From Prosopocoilus inquinatus (lineage: Eukaryota; Arthropoda; Insecta; Coleoptera; Lucanidae), in assembly GCA_036172665.1 (NCBI GenBank), contig CM069880.1:3164501-3228500 (forward strand): DNA of 64,000 nucleotides, read 5' to 3'. Positions 1 through 10,281 of the stretch are shown one piece after another. The position numbers and the translations under genes are program-made. Numbering within the stretch: position 1 is the first letter of the stretch; each line of letters opens with the position of its first letter. The notes under the pieces were generated by a model. It searched no databases and was not told the DNA's origin. It was given only the letters and a program-made list of their open reading frames with translations.

Positions 1-55
1 GATGTGAGATACGAAGTTCTCGGACGCAGCTGAAGCTGGAAATAGTTTTAAACGA

Positions 56-77
56 AACAACACGCATTAGCGTTGTT
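56..77. other. Hairpin-capable dyad aacaac-N10-gttgtt in the monomer
   Basis: Offsets 56-61 (aacaac) are the exact reverse complement of offsets 72-77 (gttgtt), with a 10-nt loop between them. The dyad is present in monomers that read gcgttgtt at offsets 70-77. It is broken in those reading gcgatgtt, gcgctgtt or gcgttatt. Short dyads are common in centromeric satellites. Any structural role here is inference. Confidence 0.45.
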
Positions 78-126
78 CCTGTGATGTATCTAATCGATCC
101 TTACTCATCTATCATGTTATTTGGCG

Positions 127-143
127 TTTCGATGGACTCCAGT
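127..143 (+). other. CENP-B-box-like 17-mer within the monomer
   Basis: The 17-mer tttcgatggactccagt, compared with the mammalian CENP-B box YTTCGTTGGAARCGGGA, matches at 11 of 17 positions. It matches 7 of the 9 core positions usually required (TTCG, A, and the first and last bases of CGGG). It recurs at the same offset in a large minority of monomers. Most others read tttggatgg there, which destroys the TTCG core, and minor forms read tttcaatgg or tttccatgg. The match is imperfect in the CGGG part, so binding by a CENP-B-like protein is speculative and chance similarity is possible. Confidence 0.3.
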
Positions 144-298
144 AACTTTGATGTGAGATACGAAGTTCTCGGACGCAGCTGAAGCTAGAAATAGTTTTAA
201 ACGAAACAACACGCATTAGCCTTGTTCCTGTGATGTATCTAATCGATCCTTACTTATCTATCATGTTATTTGACGTTTCGATGGACTCCAGTATCTCT

Positions 299-1937
299 GA
301 TGTGAGATACGAAGTTCTCGGACGCAGCAGAAGCTGGAAATAGTTTTAAACGAAACAACACGCATTAGCGTTGTTCCTGTGATGTATCTAATTGATCCTT
401 ACTCATCTATCATGTTATTTGGCGTTTCGATGGACTCCAGTAACGTTGATATGAGATACGAAGTTCTCGGACGCAGCTGAAGCTGGAAATAGTTTTAAAC
501 GAAACAACACGCATTAGCGTTGTTCCTGTGATGTATCTAATCGATCCTTACTCATCTATCATGTTATTTGACGTTTCGATGGACTCCAGTAACTTTGATG
601 TGAGATACGACGTTTTCTTACGCAGCAGAAGCTGGAAATAGTTTTAAACGAAACAACACGCATTAGCGATGTTCCTGTGATGTATCTAATCGATCCCTAC
701 TCATCTATCATGTTATTTTACGTTTGGATGGACTCCAGTAACTCTGATGTGAGTTACAAAGTTTTTGGACGCAGCAGAAGCTGGAAATAGTTTTGAACGA
801 AACAACACGTATTAGCGTTGTTCCTGTGATGTATCTAATCGATCCTTACTTAGATACTATGTTATTTGACGTTTCGATGGACTCCAGTAACTCTAATGTG
901 AGATACGAAATTTTCGGACGCAGCAGCAGCTGGAAATAGTTTTAAACGAAACAACACATATTAGCGTTGTTCCTGTGATGTATCTAATCGATCCTTACTC
1001 ATCTATCATGTTATTTGAAGTTTGGATGGACTCCAGTAACTCTGATGTGAGATACAAAGTTCTCGGACGCAGCAGAAGCTGGAAATAGTTTTGAAGGAAA
1101 CAACACGTATTAGCGTTGTTCCTGTGATGTATCTAAACGATCCTTACGTATCTAACATGTTATTTGACGTTTGGATGGACTCCAGTAAGTCTGATGTGAG
1201 ATACAAAGTTTTTGGACGCAGCAGGAGCTGGAAATAGTTTTAAACGAAACAACACGTATTAGCGATGTTCCTGTGATGTATCTAATCGATCCTTACTCAT
1301 GTATCATGTTATTTTACGTTTGGATGGACTCCAGTAACTCTGATGTGAGATACAAAGTTTTTGGACGCAGCAGAAACTGGAAATAGTTTTAAACGAAACA
1401 ACACGTATTAGCGCTGTTCCTGTGATGTATCTAATCGATCCTTACTTAGCTACTATGTTATTTGACGTTTCAATGGACTCCAGTAACTCTAATGTGAGAT
1501 ACGAAATTTTCGGACGCAGCAGCAGCTGGAAATAGTTTTAAACGAAACAACACATATTAGCGTTGTTCCTGTGATGTATCTAATCGATCCTTACTCATCT
1601 ATCATGTTATTTGACGTTTGGACGGACTCCAGTAACTCTGATGTGAGATACAAAGTTCTCGGACGCAGCAGAAGCTGGAAATAGTTTCGAACGAAACAAC
1701 ACGTATTAGCGTTATTCCTGTGATGTATCTAAACTATCCTTACTTATCTAACATGTTATTTGACGTTTGGATGGCCTCCAGTAAGTCTGATGTGAGATAC
1801 AAAGTTTTTGGACGCAGCTGAAGTTAGAAATAGTTTTAAACGAAACAACACGCATTAGCGTTGTTCCTGTGATGTATCTAATCGATCCTTACTTATCTAT
1901 CATGTTATTTGACGTTTCGATGGACTCCAGTATCTCT
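299..1937 (+). repeat. HOR B copy 1 (11-mer, 1,639 bp)
   Basis: Eleven distinguishable monomers, B1-B11, start at 299, 448, 597, 746, 895, 1044, 1193, 1342, 1491, 1640 and 1789. Diagnostics: B1 aattgatcc, ending aacgttgatatg; B3 ttttcttacg and tccctac, then gagttac; B5 and B9 cgaaattttcgg with cagcagctgg and acatatt; B6 gaaggaaac and acgtatctaac; B7 ctcatgtatc; B8 cagaaactgg, gcgctg and tttcaatgg; B10 tttcgaacg, gttattcc and aaactatcc; B11 tgaagttaga. This copy's B4 reads cttagatac where most copies read cttagctac. B11 here ends agtatctctg. Confidence 0.93.
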
Positions 1938-3576
1938 GATGTGAGATACGAAGTTCTCGGACGCAGCAGAAGCTGGAAATAGTTTTAAACGAAACAACAC
2001 GCATTAGCGTTGTTCCTGTGATGTATCTAATTGATCCTTACTCATCTATCATGTTATTTGGCGTTTCGATGGACTCCAGTAACGTTGATATGAGATACGA
2101 AGTTCTCGGACGCAGCTGAAGCTGGAAATAGTTTTAAACGAAACAACACGCATTAGCGTTGTTCCTGTGATGTATCTAATCGATCCTTACTCATCTATCA
2201 TGTTATTTGACGTTTCGATGGCCTCCAGTAACTTTGATGTGAGATACGACGTTTTCTTACGCAGCAGAAGCTGGAAATAGTTTTAAACGAAACAACACGC
2301 ATTAGCGATGTTCCTGTGATGTATCTAATCGATCCCTACTCATCTATCATGTTATTTTACGTTTGGATGGACTCCAGTAACTCTGATGTGAGTTACAAAG
2401 TTTTTGGACGCAGCAGAAGCTGGAAATAGTTTTGAACGAAACAACACGTATTAGCGTTGTTCCTGTGATGTATCTAATCGATCCTTACTTAGCTACTATG
2501 TTATTTGACGTTTCGATGGACTCCAGTAACTCTAATGTGAGATACGAAATTTTCGGACGCAGCAGCAGCTGGAAATAGTTTTAAACGAAACAACACATAT
2601 TAGCGTTGTTCCTGTGATGTATCTAATCGATCCTTACTCATCTATCATGTTATTTGAAGTTTGGATGGACTCCAGTAACTCTGATGTGAGATACAAAGTT
2701 CTCGGACGCAGCAGAAGCTGGAAATAGTTTTGAAGGAAACAACACGTATTAGCGTTGTTCCTGTGATGTATCTAAACGATCCTTACGTATCTAACATGTT
2801 ATTTGACGTTTGGATGGACTCCAGTAAGTCTGATGTGAGATACAAAGTTTTTGGACGCAGCACAAGCTGGAAATAGTTTTAAACGAAACAACACGTATTA
2901 GCGATGTTCCTGTGATGTATCTAATCGATCCTTACTCATGTATCATGTTATTTTACGTTTGGATGGACTCCAGTAACTCTGATGTGAGATACAAAGTTTT
3001 TGGACGCAGCAGAAACTGGAAATAGTTTTGAACGAAACAACACGTATTAGCGCTGTTCCTGTGATGTATCTAATCGATCCTTACTTAGCTACTATGTTAT
3101 TTGACGTTTCAATGGACTCCAGTAACTCTAATGTGAGATACGAAATTTTCGGACGCAGCAGCAGCTGGAAATAGTTTTAAACGAAACAACACATATTAGC
3201 GTTGTTCCTGTGATGTATCTAATCGATCCTTACTCATCTATCATGTTATTTGACGTTTGGACGGACTCCAGTAACTCTGATGTGAGATAAAAAGTTCTCG
3301 GACGCAGCAGAAGCTGGAAATAGTTTCGAACGAAACAACACGTATTAGCGTTATTCCTGTGATGTATCTAAACTATCCTTACTTATCTAACATGTTATTT
3401 GACGTTTGGATGGCCTCCAGTAAGTCTGATGTGAGATACAAAGTTTTTGGACGCAGCTGAAGTTAGAAATAGTTTTAAACGAAACAACACGCATTAGCGT
3501 TGTTCCTGTGATGTATCTAATCGATCCTTACTTATCTATCATGTTATTTGACGTTTCGATGGACTCCAGTAACTCT
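1938..3576 (+). repeat. HOR B copy 2, direct tandem of copy 1
   Basis: The same eleven subtypes follow in the same order at an exact offset of 1,639 bp (11 x 149). This is the only place in the window where two full B units abut directly. Private differences include gataaaaag (instead of gatacaaag) in B10 at about 3286, cagcacaagc in B7 at about 2859, and a B11 that ends aactctg instead of atctctg. Confidence 0.93.
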
Positions 3577-5811
3577 GATGTGAGATACGAAGTTCTCGGA
3601 CGCAGCAGAAGCTGGAAATAGTTTTAAACGAAACAACACGCATTAGCGTTGTTCCTGTGATGTATCTAATTGATCCTTACTTATCTATCATGTTATTTGG
3701 CGTTTCGATGGACTCCAGTAACTCTGATGTGAGATACGAAGTTCTCGGGCGCAGCAGAAGCTGGAAATAGTTTTAAACGAAACAACACGCATTAGCGTTG
3801 TTCCTGTGATGTATCTAATCGATCCTTACTCATCTATCATGTTATTTGACGTTTCGATGGACTCCAGTAACTTTGATGTGAGATACGACGTTTTCTTACG
3901 CAGCAGAAGCTGGAAATAGTTTTAAACGAAACAACACGCATTAGCGATGTTCCTGTGATGTATCTAATCGATCCTTACTCATCTATCATGTTATTTTACG
4001 TTTGGATGGACTCCAGTATCTCTGATGTGAGATACAAAGTTTTTGGACGCAGCAGAAGCTGGAAATAGTTTTGAACGAAACAACACGTATTAGCGTTGTT
4101 CCTGTGATGTATCTAATCGATCCTTACTTAGCTACTATGTTATTTGACGTTTCGATGGACTCCAGTAACTCTGATGTGAGATACGAAGTTCTCGGACGCA
4201 GCAGAAGCTGGAAATAGTTTTAAACGAAACAACACGCATTAGCGTTGTTCCTGTGATGTATCTAATCGATCCTTACTCATCTATCATGTTATTTGACGTT
4301 TCGATGGACTCCAGTAACTTTGATGTGAGATACGACGTTTTCTTACGCAGCAGAAGCTGGAAATAGTTTTAAACGAAACAACACGCATTAGCGATGTTCC
4401 TGTGATGTATCTAAACGATCCTTACTTATCTAACATGTTATTTGACGTTTGGATGGACTCCAGTAAGACTGATGTGAGATACAAAGTTTTTGGACGCAGC
4501 AGGAGCTTTAAATAGTTTTAAACGAAACAACACGTATTAGCGTTGTTCCTGTGCTGTATCTAACCGATCCTTTCTCATCTATCATGTCATTTGATGTTTG
4601 GATGGACTCCAGTAACTCTGATGTGAGATACGAAGTTCTCGGACGCAGCAGAAGCTGGAAATAGTTTTAAACGAAACAACACGCATTAGCGTTGTTCCTG
4701 TGATGTATCTAATCGATCCTTACTCATCTATCATGTTATTTGGCGTTTCGATGGACTCCAGTAACTTTGATATGAGATACGAAGTTCTCGGACGCAGTTG
4801 AAGCTGGAAATAGTTTTAAACGAAACAACACGAATTAGCGTTGTTCCTGTGATGTATCTAATCGATCCTTACTCATCTATCATCTTATTTGAAGTTTGGA
4901 TAGACTCCAGTAACTCTGATGTGAGATACAAAGTTCTCGGACGCAGCAGAAGCTGGAAATAGTTTTGAACGAAACAACACGTATTAGCGTTGTTCCTGTG
5001 ATGTATCTAAACGATCCTTACTTATCTAACATGTTATTTGACGTTTGGATGGACTCCAGTAAGTCTGATGTGAGATACAAAGTTTTTGGACGCAGCAGGA
5101 GCTTTAAATAGTTTTAAACGAAACAACACGTATTAGCGTTGTTCCTGTGCTGTATCTAATCGATCCTTACTTATCTATCATGTTATTTGACGTTTCGATG
5201 GACTCCAGTAACTCTGATATGAGATACGACGTTTTCGGACGCAGCAGAAGCTGGAAATAGTTTTAAACGAAACAACACGCATTAGCGATGTTCCTGTGAT
5301 GTATCTAATCGATCCTTACTCATCTATCATGTTATTTTACGTTTGGATGGACTCCAGTAACTCTGATGTGAGATACAAAGTTTTTGGACGCAGCAGAAGC
5401 TGGAAATAGTTTTGAATGAAACAACACGTATTAGCGTTGTTCCTGTGATGTATCTAATCGATCCTTACTTAGCTACTATGTTATTTGACGTTTCGATGGA
5501 CTCCAGTAACTCTAATGTGAGATACGAAATTTTCGGACGCAGCAGCAGCTGGAAATAGTTTTAAACGAAACAACACATATTAGCGTTGTTCCTGTGATGT
5601 ATCTAATCGATCCTTATTCATCTATCATGTTATTTGACGTTTGGACGGACTCCAGTAACTCTGATGTGAGATAAAAAGTTCTCGGACGCAGCAGAAGCTG
5701 GAAATAGTTTTGAACGAAACAACACGTATTAGCGTTGTTCCTGTGATGTATCTAAACGATCCTTACTTATCTAACATATTATTTGACGTTTGGATGGCCT
5801 CCAGTAAGTCT
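3577..5811 (+). repeat. HOR C copy 1, rearranged (15 monomers)
   Basis: C1 (3577: aattg, cttatc, ggcg), C2 (3726: ctcgggcgc), C3 (3875: ttttcttacg ending atctctg) and C4 (4024) are followed by a repeated C2-like unit at 4173. A hybrid at 4322 then begins like C3 (gcgatg) and finishes like C6 (aaacg, cttatctaac, agtaagactg). C7-C15 follow from 4471 to 5811. Compared with the intact 16-mer, C5 and most of C6 are replaced. C7 carries the rare taaccgatcc at 4561, C9 carries acgaatt and catctta, C13 carries gaatgaaac, and C15 carries gataaaaag. C7-C15 match 52914-54254 closely. Confidence 0.85.
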
Positions 5812-7152
5812 GATGTGAGATACGAAGTTCTCGGACGCAGCAGAAGCTGGAAATAGTTTTAAACGAAACAACACGCATTAGCGTTGTTCCTGTGATGTAT
5901 CTAATCGATCCTTACTCATCTATCATGTTACTTGGCGTTTCGATGGACTCCAGTAACTTTGATGTGAGATACGAAGTTCTCGGACGCAGCTGAAGCTAGA
6001 AATAGTTTTAAACGAAACAACACGTATTAGCGTTGTTCCTGTGATGTATCTAATCGATCCTTACTCATCTATCAAGTTATTTGACGTTTGGATGGACTCC
6101 AGTAACTCTGATGTGAGATACAAAGTTTACGGACGCAGCAGAAGCTGGAAATAGTTTTGAACGAAACAACACGTATTAGCGTTGTTCTTGTGATGTATCT
6201 AATCGATCCTTACTCATCTATCATGTTATTTGACGTTTCGATGGACTCCAGTAACTCTGATGTGAGATAGGACGTTTTCAGACGCAGCAGAAGCTGGAAA
6301 TAGTTTTAAACGAAACAACACGTATTAGCGTTGTTCCTGTGATGTATCTAATCGATCCTTACTTACCTATCATGTTATTTGACGTTTGGATGGACTCCAG
6401 TAAGTCTGATGTGAGATACAAAGTTTTGGGACGCAGCAGGAGCTGGAAATAGTTTTAAGCGAAACAACACGCATTAGCGTTGTTCCTGTGATGTATCTAA
6501 TCGATCCTTACTCATCTATCATGTTATTTGACGTTTCGATGGACTCCAGTAACTTTGATGTGAGATACGAAGTTCTCGGACGCAGCTGAAGCTAGAAATA
6601 GTTTGAAACGAAACAACACGCATTAGCGTTGTTCCTGTGATGTATCTAATCGATCCTTACTCATCTATCATGTTGCTTGGCGTTTCGATGGACTCCAGTA
6701 ACTTTGATGTGAGATACGAAGTTCTCGGACGCAGCTGAAGCTAGAAATAGTTTTAAACGAAACAACACGTATTAGCGTTGTTCCTGTGATGTATCTAATC
6801 GATCCTTACTCATCTATCAAGTTATTTGACGTTTGGATGGACTCCAGTAACTCTGATGTGAGATACAAAGTTTACGGACGCAGCAGAAGCTGGAAATAGT
6901 TTTGAACGAAACACCACGTATTAGCGTTGTTCCTGTGATGTATCTAATCGATCCTTACTCATCTATCATGTTATTTGACGTTTCGATGGACTCCAGTAAC
7001 TCTGATGTGAGATACGACGTTTTCGGACGCAGCAGAAGCTGGAAATAGTTTTAAACGAAACAACACGCATTAGCGATGTTCCTGTGATGTATCTAATCGA
7101 TCCTTACTCATCTATCATGTTATTTTACGTTTGGATGGACTCCAGTAACTCT
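5812..7152 (+). repeat. Block D copy 1 (9-mer, 1,341 bp)
   Basis: Nine monomers begin at 5812. Diagnostics: D1 ttacttggcg (5928-5937); D2 and D7 atcaagtt; D3 and D8 aaagtttacgg; D3 also gttcttg; D4 gataggacg and acttacctatc; D5 agttttggga and ttaagcg; D6 tttgaaacg and gttgcttgg; D8 acaccacg; D9 ending gatgttag. D2-D3 and D7-D8 look like a duplicated pair inside the block, five monomers apart. The same nine recur at 13858 and 54255. Confidence 0.88.
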
Positions 7153-10100
7153 GATGTTAGATACAAAGTTTTTGGACGCAGCAGAAGCTGGAAATAGTTT
7201 TGAACGAAACAACACGCATTAGCGTTGTTCCTGTGATGTATCTAATCGATCCTTACTCATCTATCATGTTATTTGAAGTTTGGATGGACTCCAGTAACTC
7301 TGATGTGAGATACAAAGTTCTCGGACGCAGCAGAAACTGGAAATAGTTTTGAACGAAACAACACGTATTAGCGTTGTTCCTGTGATGTATCTAAACGATC
7401 CTTACGTATCTAACATGTTATTTGACGTTTGGATGGACTCCAGTAAGTCTGATGTGAGATACAAAGTTTTTGGACGCAGCAGGAGCTGGAAATAGTTTTA
7501 AACGAAACAACACGTATTAGCGATGTTCCTGTGATGTATCTAATCGATCCTTACTCAGGTATCATGTTATTTTACGTTTGGATGGAGTCCAGTAACTCTG
7601 GTGTGAGATACAAAGTTTTTGGAAGCAGCAGAAACTGGAAATAGTTTTGAACGAAACAACACGTATTAGCGTTGTTCCTGTGATGTATCTAATCGATCCT
7701 TACTTAGCTACTATGTTATTTGACGTTTCGATGGACTCCAGTAACTCTAATGTGAGATACGAAATTTTCGGACGCAGCAGCAGCTGGAAATAGTTTTAAA
7801 CGAAACAACACATATTAGCGTTGTTCCTGTGATGTATCTAATCGATCCTTACTCATCTATCATGTTATTTGACGTTTGGACTGACTCCAGTAACTCTGAT
7901 GTGAGATACAAAGTTCTCGGACGCAGCAGAAGCTGGAAATAGTTTCGAACGAAACAACACGTATTAGCGTTGTTCCTGTGATGTATCTAAACTATCCTTA
8001 CTTATCTAACATGTTATTTGACGTTTGGATGGACTCCAGTAAGTCTGATGTGAGATACAAAGTTTTTGGACGCAGCTGAAGCTAGAAATAGTTTTAAACG
8101 AAACAACACGCATTAGCGTTGTTCCTGTGATGTATCTAATCGATCCTTACTTATCTATCATGTTATTTGACATTTCGATGGACTCCAGTTACTCTGATGT
8201 GAGATACGACGTTTTCGGACGCAGCAGAAGCTGGAAATAGTTTTAAACGAAACAACACGTATTAGCGTTGTTCCTGTGATGTATCTAATCGATCCTTACT
8301 TATCTATCATGTTATTTGACGTTTGGATGGACTCCAGTAACTCTGATGTGAGATACGAATTTCTCGGACGCAGCAGAAGCTGGAAATAGTTTTAAACGAA
8401 ACAACACGCATTAGCGTTGTTCCTGTGATGTATCTAATCGATCCTTACTCATCTATCATGTTATTTGGCGTTTCGATGGACTCCAGTAACTTTGATGTGA
8501 GATACGAAGTTCACGGACGCAGCTGAAGCTAGAAATAGTTTTAAACGAAACAACACGCATTAGCGTTGTTCCTGTGATGTATCTAATCGATCCTTACTTA
8601 TCTATCATGTTATTTGACGTTTCCATGGACTCCAGTAACTCTGATGTGAGATACGACGTTTTCAGACGCAGCAGAAGCTGGAAATAGTTTTAAACGAAAC
8701 AACACGTATTAGCGTTGTTCCTGTGATGTATCTAATCGATCCTTACTTATCTATCATGTTATTTGACGTTTGGATGGACTCCAGTAACTCTGATGTGAGA
8801 TACGAAGTTCTCGGACGCAGCAGAAGCTGGAAATAGTTTTAAACGAAACAACACGCATTAGCGTTGTTCCTGTGATGTATCTAATTGATCCTTACTCATC
8901 TATCATGTTATTTGGCGTTTCGATGGACTCCAGTAACGTTGATATGAGATACGAAGTTCTCGGACGCAGCTGAAGCTGGAAATAGTTTTAAACGAAACAA
9001 CACGCATTAGCGTTGTTCCTGTGATGTATCTAATCGATCCTTACTCATCTATCATGTTATTTGACGTTTCGATGGACTCCAGTAACTTTGATGTGAGATA
9101 CGACGTTTTCTTACGCAGCAGAAGCTGGAAATAGTTTTAAACGAAACAACACGCATTAGCGATGTTCCTGTGATGTATCTAATCGATCCCTACTCATCTA
9201 TCATGTTATTTTACGTTTGGATGGACTCCAGTAACTCTGATGTGAGTTACAAAGTTTTTGGACGCAGCAGAAGCTGGAAATAGTTTTGAAGGAAACAACA
9301 CGTATTAGCGTTGTTCCTGTGATGTATCTAATCGATCCTTACTTATCTAACATGTTATTTGACGTTTGGATGGACTCCAGTAACTCTGATGTGAGATACA
9401 AAGTTTTTGGACGCAGCTGAAGCTAGAAATAGTTTTAAACGAAACAACACGCATTAGCGTTGTTCCTGTGATGTATCTAATCGATCCTTACTTATCTATC
9501 ATGTTATTTGACATTTCGATGGACTCCAGTTACTCTGATGTGAGATACGACGTTTTCGGACGCAGCAGAAGCTGGAAATAGTTTTAAACGAAACAACACA
9601 TATTAGCGTTGTTCCTGTGATGTATCTAATCGATCCTTACTCATCTATCATGTTATTTGAAGTTTGGATGGACTCCAGTAACTCTGATGTGAGATACAAA
9701 GTTCTCGGACGCAGCAGAAGCTGGAAATAGTTTCGAACGAAACAACACGTATTAGCGTTATTCCTGTGATGTATCTAAACTATCCTTACTTATCTAACAT
9801 GTTATTTGACGTTTGGATGGCCTCCAGTAAGTCTGATGTGAGATACAAAGTTTTTGGACGCAGCTGAAGTTAGAAATAGTTTTAAACGAAACAACACGCA
9901 TTAGCGTTGTTCCTGTGATGTATCTAATCGATCCTTACTTATCTATCATGTTATTTGACGTTTCGATGGACTCCAGTAACTCTGATGTGAGATACGAAGT
10001 TCTCGGACGCAGCAGAAGCTGGAAATAGTTTTAAACGAAACAACACGCATTAGCGTTGTTCCTGTGATGTATCTAATTGATCCTTACTTATCTATCATGT

Positions 10101-10281
10101 TATTTGGCGTTTCGATGGACTCCAGTAACTCTGATGTGAGATACGAAGTTCTCGGACGCAGCAGAAGCTGGAAATAGTTTTAAACGTAACAACACGCATT
10201 AGCGATGTTCCTGTGATGTATCTAATCGATCCTTACTCATCTATCATGTTATTTTACGTTTGGATGGACTCCAGTAACTCT
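7153..10281 (+). repeat. HOR P copy 1 (21-mer, 3,129 bp)
   Basis: Twenty-one monomers run from the gatgttag unit at 7153. Diagnostics: ctcaggtatc with gagtcc and ggtgtg (7451 unit), tttggaagcagc (7600 unit), tttggactgac (7749 unit), gacatttcg with cagttactctg (8047 and 9388 units), cgaatttctcgg (8345), agttcacgg and tttccatgg (8494). Monomers 8792, 8941 and 9090 are B1-B3, 9686 and 9835 are B10-B11, and 9984 is C1. P therefore looks assembled from B and C fragments plus private units. Its last unit (10133) carries cgtaac. Confidence 0.88.

Larger units (their letters stand above)
1..149 (+). repeat. Representative satellite monomer (reference coordinates for offsets)
   Basis: This first complete unit is used to number positions inside the monomer. 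From a representative form I counted 61 G+C of 149 (about 41%) and 9 CpG, giving a CpG observed/expected ratio near 1.4. The most constant stretches across the window are offsets 38-49 (ggaaatagtttt), 76-92 (ttcctgtgatgtatcta) and 137-143 (ctccagt). The most variable are 12-24, 31-34, 50-52, 63-66, 93-95, 102-116, 122-126, 130-131 and 145-147, and combinations of these define the subtypes. An ATCGAT site lies at 93-98 in many units, but is lost in those reading aattgatcc or aaacgatcc. Confidence 0.95.
1..298 (+). repeat. X linker: two monomers preceding HOR B
   Basis: Monomer 1 carries cgcagctgaagctgga, ctcatc, ggcg and aactttg. Monomer 150 carries tgaagctaga, the rare tagccttg (cttg at 221), cttatctatc, and ends agtatctctg. 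The same pair precedes HOR B at 32930-33227 and 37102-37399, where cttg lies at 33150 and 37322, exactly 221 and 249 monomers away. The window therefore opens inside the same X-B context seen later. Confidence 0.85.

Noticed and set aside
1..149. Monomer as an old dimer of a roughly 75-bp half unit
   Set aside because: tgatgtgaga and tgatgtatc look alike, but the rest of the two halves shows no convincing similarity by eye.
186..196. gctagaaatag, resembling part of a Cas9 guide-RNA scaffold
   Set aside because: The match is about 11-12 nt. It is one subtype state (gctaga versus gctgga) of a satellite position and has no matching partner strand nearby, so it is coincidence.
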